Assembly: GCA_031276615.1 (NCBI GenBank)
Contig: JAISND010000233.1
Coordinates: 1-12,090 of the forward strand
Length of the DNA: 12,090 nucleotides
Origin: Treponema sp.
GTDB taxonomy: Bacteria; Spirochaetota; Spirochaetia; Treponematales; Breznakiellaceae
Reading direction: 5' to 3'
Positions within the stretch are counted from its first letter, which is position 1; the number at the start of each line of letters is the position of its first letter. Positions 6,678-12,090 of the stretch are shown here, piece by piece. The notes below the pieces were generated by a model. It saw only the letters and a program-made list of their open reading frames with translations. It had not been told where the DNA came from and made no database searches. The position numbers were made by a program, and so were the translations under genes.

Positions 6678-8099
6678 TCAGCCTTGTCCCGCGATCCGGC
6701 TCACCTGCAGATCGAAGCCCGTCCGGCCAAAAATTTTGCCCTTCACAAAAGTTCCCGGCTCGGGGGGATCCTCCCCTTCTTTGCAGACGATTACCGCCGC
6801 GCCGTCAACTTCGGGCGCCTGGCAGTAGAGCCGCCCCAGGTACAGGCCTTCTTCGGCGTCAACGGCTTCTTCCACCAGCACGTCCAGGGTCCGGCCGATA
6901 AAGCGTTCCATCTGCTTTTCGGTAACGGGTATCTGCCGCTCCACGGCGATACGCTTCCGTTCGGCGGCGATTTTTTTCGCTACCCGCCCCTTCATTGAAT
7001 AAGCCGGGGTGTCCTCTTCCCGCGACCAGGTAAAGCAGCCCAGCCAGTCAAGGCGCGCCTTTTCCTGAAAATCCAGAAGCTCGTCAAAGTCCCCGTTGGT
7101 TTCGCCGGGAAAACCCAAAAGAAAGGTGGAACGTATAACAGCCGCGGGAAGCCTTCCGCGGATGGTTTCCACAAGCCCCAGATAGCTTTCCGCCGTACCG
7201 CGCCGGTTCATGGCCGCAAGAATTTTTGCCGAGGCGTGCTGAAAGGGAAGGTCAAAATAGGGAAGGAAACGTTTGTCCCGTTCCATTATATCAAGGATGG
7301 GCAGGGGAAAATGATCGGGATGGATGTAGAGCAGCCGCACCCAGAAATCGCCTTCCAGCGTGGAGAGGGCTTCCAGAAGGCCGGGCAGGCCCGCCGCGGC
7401 AATGCCGGCCGCGCTGTCTCTTCCGGCGCCGCCAAAGTCCCGGCCGTAAGAACCAATGTCCTGGCCGATGACGCAAAGCTCCCCAATGCCCCGCGCGAGC
7501 AGTTCCCTGCATTCTTCAAGCACATCGGGAATGGCGCGGCTTTTCAGTCCGCCGCGGATAAGGGGAATGGCGCAGAAGGAACAGCGGTTGTTGCAGCCTT
7601 CGCTGATCTTCACATAGGCCGAGCCGGGCAGTGAAAGCAGAGGACGCCGGCCCGGATCAGGCGGGGCCGCGGCGGAAACCGCGGCGGCTTCCGGCGAGCC
7701 TGCCCCGGCCCCCGCGCCGCCGTTTCGCCGGGAAACCGGCTTCGCGGGCCTGGTTTTTCCGGCTGCCTTTTCCGCGGCCCCGGCAATTCCGGCCAGGTCC
7801 GCGTTGTCAAAAAGGCCGTCCGCCTCGGGCAGCGACCGGGCAAGTTCTTTGGCGTAACGCCGGGCAAGGCAGCCGGCGAGCAGGATTTTCTTTTCCGGGT
7901 AATTTTTCCGCCAGGCAAGCACGGCGCCGATGGATTCCCGCTTGGCGCTTTCGATAAAGCCGCATGAATTGACGATAATAATATCGGCGGAATCCGCGTC
8001 CGGCGCGGAAACCCAGCCGGCCCTGCCCAGAAAGGCCATCATGGTTTCGGCGTCAACCTGGTTTTTTACGCAGCCGAAGGGATCAATAAAATAGCGCAT
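6678..8099 (-). CDS. rimO: Ribosomal protein S12 methylthiotransferase RimO
   Basis: A radical-SAM enzyme that adds a methylthio group to the conserved aspartate of ribosomal protein uS12. The 473 residues show the N-terminal cluster domain with C10 (FGCVKN), C46 (NSCGF) and C77 (AGCLARR), then the radical-SAM motif CNNRCSFC (C169, C173, C176), LPFQHAS, FLLGFPGET, and a C-terminal TRAM domain (about 400-470). RimO is preferred over MiaB because of the FIDPFGCVKNQVDAE start and the SCGFIESAKRESI sequence. An Ala/Gly/Pro-rich linker (about 107-155) separates the first two domains and is longer than usual, judged from memory. It is last in the lolA-rodZ-rimO operon, 34 bases after the RodZ-like stop. 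No clear Shine-Dalgarno is seen, so translation may depend on the upstream genes. Confidence 0.95.
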   Translation of the reverse strand: MRYFIDPFGCVKNQVDAETMMAFLGRAGWVSAPDADSADIIIVNSCGFIESAKRESIGAVLAWRKNYPEKKILLAGCLARRYAKELARSLPEADGLFDNADLAGIAGAAEKAAGKTRPAKPVSRRNGGAGAGAGSPEAAAVSAAAPPDPGRRPLLSLPGSAYVKISEGCNNRCSFCAIPLIRGGLKSRAIPDVLEECRELLARGIGELCVIGQDIGSYGRDFGGAGRDSAAGIAAAGLPGLLEALSTLEGDFWVRLLYIHPDHFPLPILDIMERDKRFLPYFDLPFQHASAKILAAMNRRGTAESYLGLVETIRGRLPAAVIRSTFLLGFPGETNGDFDELLDFQEKARLDWLGCFTWSREEDTPAYSMKGRVAKKIAAERKRIAVERQIPVTEKQMERFIGRTLDVLVEEAVDAEEGLYLGRLYCQAPEVDGAAVIVCKEGEDPPEPGTFVKGKIFGRTGFDLQVSRIAGQG

Positions 8100-8133
8100 A
8101 ACTCAGGACGCCGGAAACGGACGGGACGCGGGT

Positions 8134-9225
8134 TTATTCAAGGCGGACAAGTACCAGACGGTAACGGTTTTCATCGTCGCGTACCCAGCGGATATCCGCC
8201 GCCACCACTTCGCCCGCGCCGCCGAGTTCGACAGGAACGGTGCGGCCCCCGCCGATGACCTGGATTTTCGCCGTCTGGGCGTTTGAGACGCCAAGGCGGA
8301 CCCCGTTCTGGGCCTGAATGCTAAGTTCACCGTCACGCTGGAAATAGCGTTCGTTCCGGCCGGACCGGTCACGTTCAAAAAGTATTTCCCAGCGGAAAAG
8401 GCAGTAACCCTGGAAGTTTAACTGAAGGGTAAAGGGATAAGCGTTAGGCGAAGAAAAAATCACCACGGCGTTGGCAAGGCCGGCGGCGTTACCGGTTTCG
8501 GCAGGGAGGGAAGGCGAAACCGCGGCAGGGACAACGGCGGCACTGCTTCTGTCAAAACGGAGCAGCGCTCCGGTATCGGCCTTGTTTTTGGCAAAATCCG
8601 AAACCGTTATGCGAAGATCCGAAATTCCGTCGCTGTCAAGGTCGGCGTTCGCTTCCTGACTCAGATCAAGAACAAGCGCGCCGCCCGGCGTAGCAAGCGT
8701 GACCACTTCGCCAAGGCTGCTCAATTCCAGTTTATACTGATTGGCCCCAAGGGACACGAGGACGGAATCGCCCCGGTAAAGACGCCGCTCCAGGGAATCG
8801 CCGCTCATCGCGTATTCGGAAGGCTGCCGGCCCGCGGGCGCCGCGGCCTCCGCCTTTTTGGGGCGGTTCAGAAAGAAAAAAGCCCCCGCGGCGGCGGAGC
8901 CAAGGACAGCGACGACAATGACAAGGGCAGTAAAAATTTTGAAAAACGGCGAAGGGGTTCTCAGAAGTTCCTCAACCGGAACGGGCTGTTCCTGAATCTT
9001 GTAGGCCCGGTACAGGGAAAGCAGTTCCTGTACATCGAGATCGAGATAGGCGCCGTAATTTCTAAGGAAGCCGATAATATAGGGCTCTCCGGGAAACCCG
9101 GAAAAATTTTCGGCCTCAAGGGCTTCAAGGTAACGGGCGGCGATATTTGTTTCCCTGCTGATCTGATCAAAGCTCAGATCCTTTGCCTCGCGGGCATTTT
9201 TTAATTTTTCACCCAGGGAATCCAC
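8134..9225 (-). CDS. RodZ-like cytoskeletal/cell-shape protein with DUF4115 domain
   Basis: A 363-residue bitopic inner-membrane protein. RodZ links the MreB cytoskeleton to the cell-wall elongation machinery. Residues 1-75 form the RodZ-type helix-turn-helix: LGEKLKNAREAKDLSFDQIS, then NIAARYLEALE and EPYIIGFLRNYGAYLDLD. One transmembrane segment lies at about 94-119, followed by a basic, Ala-rich linker and a periplasmic part. Its end (about 265-347; DGELSIQAQNGVRLGVSNA, then VPVELGGAGEVV) matches the DUF4115 beta-domain of RodZ. Between them, residues 193-205 (NADLDSDGISDLR) have the DxDxDG pattern of calcium-binding loops, which I do not recall in RodZ. The start is GTG 9225, with GGGAGGA just upstream. 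The gene follows the lolA-like gene by 17 bases. Its role in a spirochete may differ from that in rods. Confidence 0.88.
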   Translation of the reverse strand: MDSLGEKLKNAREAKDLSFDQISRETNIAARYLEALEAENFSGFPGEPYIIGFLRNYGAYLDLDVQELLSLYRAYKIQEQPVPVEELLRTPSPFFKIFTALVIVVAVLGSAAAGAFFFLNRPKKAEAAAPAGRQPSEYAMSGDSLERRLYRGDSVLVSLGANQYKLELSSLGEVVTLATPGGALVLDLSQEANADLDSDGISDLRITVSDFAKNKADTGALLRFDRSSAAVVPAAVSPSLPAETGNAAGLANAVVIFSSPNAYPFTLQLNFQGYCLFRWEILFERDRSGRNERYFQRDGELSIQAQNGVRLGVSNAQTAKIQVIGGGRTVPVELGGAGEVVAADIRWVRDDENRYRLVLVRLE

Positions 9226-9242
9226 CGTATTCCTCCCGCGCC

Positions 9243-9929
9243 CTAATCGGCATCCCGAAACAGAAAATTATTGTACACATTTGCCGATGCCGGAGAGTCA
9301 TAGATAAAACGCTGCTCCGGAATCCCCTGATTGACTTTGATATTGGTAAAATCAAACTGAACAAGCCCCTCCGCGATTGTCCGCCCCTCGATACGGCGGA
9401 TCAGCCTGGTATCGGCATTGATGTGGAGGATAATCTCCCTGAAACCTTCCGATATGGAACGCCGGGTAAGCCTGAGCTTCACCACTTTTTCCTGTGAACC
9501 GGAATCAAGGGGAACCGGCCCGGGGCCGGTGATGAAGGAAGGAACATAGTTGCGCCTGAGCAGGCCAAGGCCCTGGGCGCTTGCCAGAGACGCGCCGGCA
9601 GAGGGGGGGCGCCGGTTTTGGGTAATATTCTGATTCAGCACCGCCCGGTATTCGGGCAGATACACCGTCAGTTGTTCGCCGTTGAAAACGATAACCTGAT
9701 CGGAGGGCCTGGTAAAATCAATGCGCAAAAAATCGGGAACAAGATGACTTACGGTTCCCGACATCTCGCTGCTGCCCGAATGTATAACAATGTTGGCCTC
9801 GTAATCCTTAATGACCCCGTAACGCTCCGATACCATTTCAAGATAACGTTCGGCGGTAATAATCTCCTGGGAATGTATAAAAAAAACGCAGCCCAGAGAC
9901 AGCGTAAAAAACAACAAAACCTTCTTCAC
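9243..9929 (-). CDS. LolA-like outer-membrane lipoprotein carrier, periplasmic
   Basis: A 228-residue secreted protein of the LolA/LolB-like fold, expected to shuttle lipoproteins across the periplasm to the outer membrane. It has a signal peptide (KK, then a hydrophobic run, likely cut after FFIHS at about residue 20). The family pattern follows: ITAERYLEMVSERYGVIKDYEANIVI, SGTVSHLVPDFLRIDFTRPSDQVIVFNGEQLTVYLPEYRAV broken over residues 57-97, and a C-terminal QFDFTNIKVNQGIPEQRFIYDSP segment typical of LolA. Start GTG 9929 has GAGG 8 bases upstream. It is first in the operon with the rodZ-like gene and rimO. A Cys at 14 resembles a relaxed spirochetal lipobox, but hydrophobic residues continue past it, so signal peptidase I is more likely. 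The LolA role is by family only. Confidence 0.83.
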   Translation of the reverse strand: MKKVLLFFTLSLGCVFFIHSQEIITAERYLEMVSERYGVIKDYEANIVIHSGSSEMSGTVSHLVPDFLRIDFTRPSDQVIVFNGEQLTVYLPEYRAVLNQNITQNRRPPSAGASLASAQGLGLLRRNYVPSFITGPGPVPLDSGSQEKVVKLRLTRRSISEGFREIILHINADTRLIRRIEGRTIAEGLVQFDFTNIKVNQGIPEQRFIYDSPASANVYNNFLFRDAD

Positions 9930-9972
9930 CTGTTCAACCTCGTCTCCCTGTTAAACGCCTGCCGTTATTTTG

Positions 9973-10002
9973 ATACTAGCCCAGAGCGGGAGGAAAGTGC
10001 AA
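9973..10002 (-). promoter_or_regulatory. Candidate promoter of the lolA-rodZ-rimO operon
   Basis: On the minus strand TTGCAC (10002-9997) is followed by an 18-base spacer and TAGTAT (9978-9973), about 43 bases before the GTG start. Both boxes match the sigma70 consensus at 4 of 6 positions. It is the best candidate in the spacer but is not strong. Confidence 0.4.
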
Positions 10003-10028
10003 GGGGCAAAAAATACAGGGCCGGAGGT

Positions 10029-10057
10029 TTGACAGGATTCGCCGTATTATATAGAGT
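10029..10057 (+). promoter_or_regulatory. Promoter of the M15 peptidase gene
   Basis: A perfect TTGACA (10029-10034) is followed by an AT-rich run. TAGAGT lies 17 bases downstream (10052-10057) and TATAGA 15 bases downstream (10050-10055); either could be the -10 box. Transcription would start about 50 bases before the TTG start codon. The promoter is divergent from the lolA promoter candidate, 26 bases apart. Confidence 0.55.
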
Positions 10058-10112
10058 CTATCTAAACTGGACACAGGTTTTCCGTTTTCTGTAACGGTTC
10101 GAGGATTTTATC

Positions 10113-11186
10113 TTGTTATTCGGCTTCGTTTCTCCGGGATTAAAAAAAACCTTCCTCTGCTGCCTGTTCTTCGCGGGTCTGGGTCTTGCCTTTGCGGGCG
10201 GGAAAACCCAGAGGGCAAAAACCGGGGAGGACGCCGGGGAAGTGCCGCCGGCCCCGGCTGCCGGCGTGCCGGCGGAAACCAGACCCGGGCAGAACCCCGG
10301 CGATTCCCGGCGCCGCGCCGAACAGGTCGTCAAGGCCCTCGCCGCCGCCTACCCTGACCGCATCGTTCAGACGGAATTCCGCAGGGGCGACTGGGCGCTG
10401 AGGCTCCTCGACACGCCGGCCACCGCCGGCGCGCGGCCTGGGGGCCGGGCCGGGCCTTCCGCCGGCGGCGCGGCGGCAGCCACAGACCCTGAGGGAACCT
10501 GGTTCTATTACTCGGGCGGGAGACTGCTTCCGGAAGAACTTCTGGACAGGGCCGCGGATTACGATCCCCAGCCCTTTTACAACTACCCCGCGGAACTGCC
10601 CCCCTGGAAGGATCCGGCTCCCGAAGAGGCGGCGCGCTTCCGTGAAATGGCCGGCCGCCGCCGCGAACATCCGCCAAAACGTTCCCAGCATTTTTACGAT
10701 GCCCTCTGGCGCGCAGGAACAAGGGACGAATCCTACGAGCGGGTAAAGTCGATCCGCTTCCTCGGCCATACGGTCATGGTCAATTACGCGATACTGGAAG
10801 AACTTTCACTTGTCGAGGAACTGATTCTGGCGGAGGCAAAAACCAGTCCGGAGCTGCGCGCCTGGATCAACGGCATCGACAGGCTGGAAGGCTGGAACTG
10901 GCGGAGCATCGCCGAAACCCGGAGCCGAAGTTTCCACGCCTACGGCGCGGCCATAGACATTCTTCCCGGATCCTTCGGCGGAAAGGAAACATACTGGCTC
11001 TGGGCCGCGCGCGCAAAACCGGACTGGTGGACAGTATCCTATGACAGGCGTTTCCACCCGCCCGGCGCGGTAATCAAAGCTTTTGAATCCTGCGGATTCA
11101 TCTGGGGGGGCAAGTGGGTATTCTATGACACAATGCACTTCGAATACCGGCCGGAAATTCTGATTTTGGGCCCCGTGTCCCGGTAA
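10113..11186 (+). CDS. Secreted M15-family peptidase (D-Ala-D-Ala carboxypeptidase / endolysin-like)
   Basis: A 357-residue exported zinc peptidase, expected to cut peptide bonds in peptidoglycan. A signal peptide spans about residues 1-29 (KK, then a hydrophobic run, AFA before the cut). A disordered region rich in Ala, Gly, Pro and Arg follows (30-65 and 103-126). The M15 domain (about 205-352) shows SFHAYGAAIDI (zinc ligands H275 and D282) and FYDTMHFEY (catalytic acid D339, zinc ligand H342), the VanY/Ply500-type arrangement. The start is TTG 10113: GAGGA (10101-10105) lies seven bases upstream, and the translation begins with a good signal peptide. Whether it acts as an L,D- or D,D-enzyme cannot be told. 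It is monocistronic, or read through into the regulator 256 bases on. Confidence 0.9.
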   Translation: MLFGFVSPGLKKTFLCCLFFAGLGLAFAGGKTQRAKTGEDAGEVPPAPAAGVPAETRPGQNPGDSRRRAEQVVKALAAAYPDRIVQTEFRRGDWALRLLDTPATAGARPGGRAGPSAGGAAAATDPEGTWFYYSGGRLLPEELLDRAADYDPQPFYNYPAELPPWKDPAPEEAARFREMAGRRREHPPKRSQHFYDALWRAGTRDESYERVKSIRFLGHTVMVNYAILEELSLVEELILAEAKTSPELRAWINGIDRLEGWNWRSIAETRSRSFHAYGAAIDILPGSFGGKETYWLWAARAKPDWWTVSYDRRFHPPGAVIKAFESCGFIWGGKWVFYDTMHFEYRPEILILGPVSR

Positions 11187-11211
11187 AAACACACGTTATT
11201 CGTCCGGATTT

Positions 11212-11240
11212 TTGTCATCCCGCAATACAAACTGCATAAG
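11212..11240 (+). promoter_or_regulatory. Candidate promoter upstream of the XRE-family regulator
   Basis: TTGTCA (11212-11217, 5 of 6) is followed by a 17-base spacer and CATAAG (11235-11240, 4 of 6). If used, the transcript would carry a leader of about 195 bases covering all the inverted repeats at 11263-11417. A second AT-rich patch (11396-11401) could serve a shorter transcript. Confidence 0.35.
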
Positions 11241-11262
11241 TATGCCCAATAAAAGGTGACTG

Positions 11263-11291
11263 GCGCCACCGGGAAGGCGCATGGCGCTTTT
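11263..11291 (+). terminator. Candidate terminator after the M15 peptidase gene
   Basis: Two competing hairpins end in a short T-run: GCGCCA (11263-11268) with TGGCGC (11282-11287), or AAGGCGC (11274-11280) with GCGCTTT (11284-11290, one G-U pair) around an ATG loop. Four T follow the first. It lies 77 bases after the peptidase stop. The T-run is short and the local GC content high, so termination is plausible but not certain. Confidence 0.35.
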
Positions 11292-11306
11292 ACGGGAAAA
11301 TTCCGA

Positions 11307-11340
11307 AAGGGCGGATAATATTAAGACATAATCCGCCCTT
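11307..11340. repeat. Perfect 10-bp inverted repeat upstream of the XRE regulator
   Basis: AAGGGCGGAT (11307-11316) and ATCCGCCCTT (11331-11340) are exact reverse complements around a 14-base AT-rich loop. No T-run follows, so it is a poor terminator. It could be an operator for an XRE-type dimer, or an RNA hairpin in the leader of the regulator gene. Confidence 0.6.
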
Positions 11341-11344
11341 CCTG

Positions 11345-11417
11345 TAACCCGGGGATTTTTACGGGCTTTCACTATTGGGGATGAAACCCCGGGCGATATA
11401 TTTACCGCCTCGGGTTA
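11345..11417 (+). ncRNA. Candidate structured leader RNA (three-way junction shape)
   Basis: Nested pairings were read by eye. The outer stem is TAACCCG (11345-11351) with CGGGTTA (11411-11417). Inside, GGGG (11377-11380) pairs with CCCC (11387-11390) around ATGAAA, and GGCG (11392-11395) with CGCC (11406-11409). The structure ends 25 bases before the ATG of the XRE regulator. An alternative pairing, CCCGGGG (11348-11354) with CCCCGGG (11387-11393), would compete with it, which is a switch-like feature. No known riboswitch class fits. It may equally be DNA-level operator sites or chance in GC-rich DNA. Confidence 0.3.
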
Positions 11418-11442
11418 TTTGCGGCCGCCGCGGAAATAGGCC

Positions 11443-11811
11443 ATGATCCTTCGCAGAATGGCTGTAGGGAAGATAACCGAGGAGCATGTTCGCCTCCTGG
11501 TCAGCAAAAATCTGAAGCGGCTCAGGGCGCTTCAAAACGTTTCACAGTTGAGTCTTGCCCTCGACGCGGGCCTTACCCAAAATTTTATCAACGATATCGA
11601 AAACTGCAAAAAAGGAATTTCCGCCAAAACCCTAGCGAAACTTTCATCGGCGCTTGACGCGGAACCCCACCAGTTTTTTCTTCCCGAAAACCTGGGGGGC
11701 GATCAAATGCAAATCTATGTGCGGGACTTTAACGATTCCCTTTCAAAGATGGTCGGGGAACTGACGGGACACTATCTGCCGGACAAAAACAGAAAGAAAG
11801 ACGGCGGGTAA
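11443..11811 (+). CDS. XRE-family helix-turn-helix transcriptional regulator
   Basis: A 122-residue DNA-binding protein. Residues about 20-75 form an HTH_3 (Cro/CI-like) domain: LVSKNLKRLRALQNVSQLSLA, then TQNFINDIENCKKGISAKTLAKLSSALDAEPHQFF, with the recognition helix around 45-57. The remaining 45 residues are short and end in a basic tail (DKNRKKDGG), with no sensor domain seen. Start ATG 11443 is the first in frame; an AGG lies only two bases upstream, and ATG 11458 is an alternative that would remove five residues. It may bind the inverted repeats in its own upstream region; that is inference. Stand-alone XRE proteins are common in spirochetes, and the target is unknown. Confidence 0.88.
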   Translation: MILRRMAVGKITEEHVRLLVSKNLKRLRALQNVSQLSLALDAGLTQNFINDIENCKKGISAKTLAKLSSALDAEPHQFFLPENLGGDQMQIYVRDFNDSLSKMVGELTGHYLPDKNRKKDGG

Positions 11812-11860
11812 GGCCGCTTCCGGTTCGCGGCAGCCCCTCCGGCCGGGACCGCAGATGCGT

Positions 11861-11875
11861 CCGTGCGGGGCACGG
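11861..11875. terminator. Hairpin between convergent XRE regulator and ftsH
   Basis: CCGTGC, GGG loop, GCACGG: a perfect 6-bp stem in the 68-base gap between the two converging genes. There is no T-run on either strand, so it is at most a bidirectional transcription-end hairpin. Confidence 0.3.
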
Positions 11876-11879
11876 GAAT

Positions 11880-12090
11880 TCAGGCGCCTGCTGCCGTTTC
11901 CATCAGTCCCCTGAATTCCTTCTCGTCGATGGTCTCTTTGTCCAGCAGTACGCCGGCGACCCTGTCAAGCAATGTGCTGTTTTTGGAAAGCAGTTCCTTG
12001 ACATGGGCATAACGCTCTTCCACCATATGGGCAATTTCCTCATCAATGTACTGCTGGGTCGCTTCCGAATATTCGCGGTGGAACATGGGT
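11880..12090 (-). CDS. ftsH: ATP-dependent zinc metalloprotease FtsH, C-terminal part (partial; 5' part outside window)
   Basis: The frame is open from the right edge to a TGA at 11882-11880. Its 70 residues match the tail of FtsH: REYSEATQQYIDEEIAHMV, then ERYAHVKELLSKNSTLLDRVAGVLL and KETIDEKEFRGL. The tail carries the last helices of the M41 peptidase domain; the AAA module and HExxH lie outside the window. FtsH is a hexameric inner-membrane protease for quality control. The in-frame ATG at 12086 is internal, since the open frame continues upstream to the window edge. The C-terminus ends shortly after KETIDEKEF, lacking the long disordered tail some relatives have. Confidence 0.88.
   Translation of the reverse strand, partial: PMFHREYSEATQQYIDEEIAHMVEERYAHVKELLSKNSTLLDRVAGVLLDKETIDEKEFRGLMETAAGA

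Noticed and set aside
9888..9895. Possible lipobox (LSLGC, Cys14) in the LolA-like protein
   Set aside because: Hydrophobic residues continue after the Cys to a better signal peptidase I site at FFIHS, and LolA carriers are soluble periplasmic proteins.
11256..11287. GTGACTGGCG followed by CCGGGAAGGC, reminiscent of ZTP (pfl) or cobalamin riboswitches
   Set aside because: The two conserved blocks are only three bases apart, leaving no room for the P2 stem of a ZTP riboswitch. No B12 box or other cobalamin core is seen, and the downstream gene is neither a purine/folate nor a cobalamin gene. A covariance-model scan would settle it.
11376..11392. GGGGATGAAACCCC resembling the P3 region of the SAM-I riboswitch
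   Set aside because: The conserved AGAGGTGGAGGGA block and kink-turn core are absent, and the downstream gene is not a methionine or SAM gene.

Overview
The window looks like chromosomal DNA of a GC-rich spirochete, most likely Treponema or a related termite-gut genus. This is inference from gene content: a type III (clostridial/spirochetal) PurL, a PcrA-type helicase, RimO next to a RodZ-like and a LolA-like gene, and an FtsH whose tail fits spirochetal FtsH. No phage, transposon, CRISPR or RNA gene was seen. Most of it is ordinary core-genome DNA; the interest lies in small intergenic structures and a few altered proteins.

Left part (1-1565). The start of purL points left and runs out of the window. 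A transaldolase/fructose-6-phosphate aldolase gene points right from the shared spacer. The PurL frame lacks room for the usual N-terminal ~80 residues. The aldolase has a good sigma70-type promoter whose predicted start falls on the ATG. A 269-base gap with an AT-rich, hairpin-forming segment follows.

Middle (1566-6652). A two-gene leftward operon encodes PcrA/UvrD helicase followed, 11 bases later, by a degenerate class III aminotransferase-like protein without a catalytic lysine. Divergent from pcrA is a YtcJ-type amidohydrolase.

Right part (6678-12090). A leftward operon lolA-like, rodZ-like, rimO joins envelope lipoprotein transport, cell-shape scaffolding and ribosomal protein S12 methylthiolation. 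Divergent from it is a secreted M15 peptidase (peptidoglycan hydrolase). A 256-base spacer rich in inverted repeats then precedes a small XRE-family regulator. The window ends in the 3' end of ftsH on the minus strand.

No structure was computed and no database was searched. Motif assignments are read by eye and compared with remembered family consensus.
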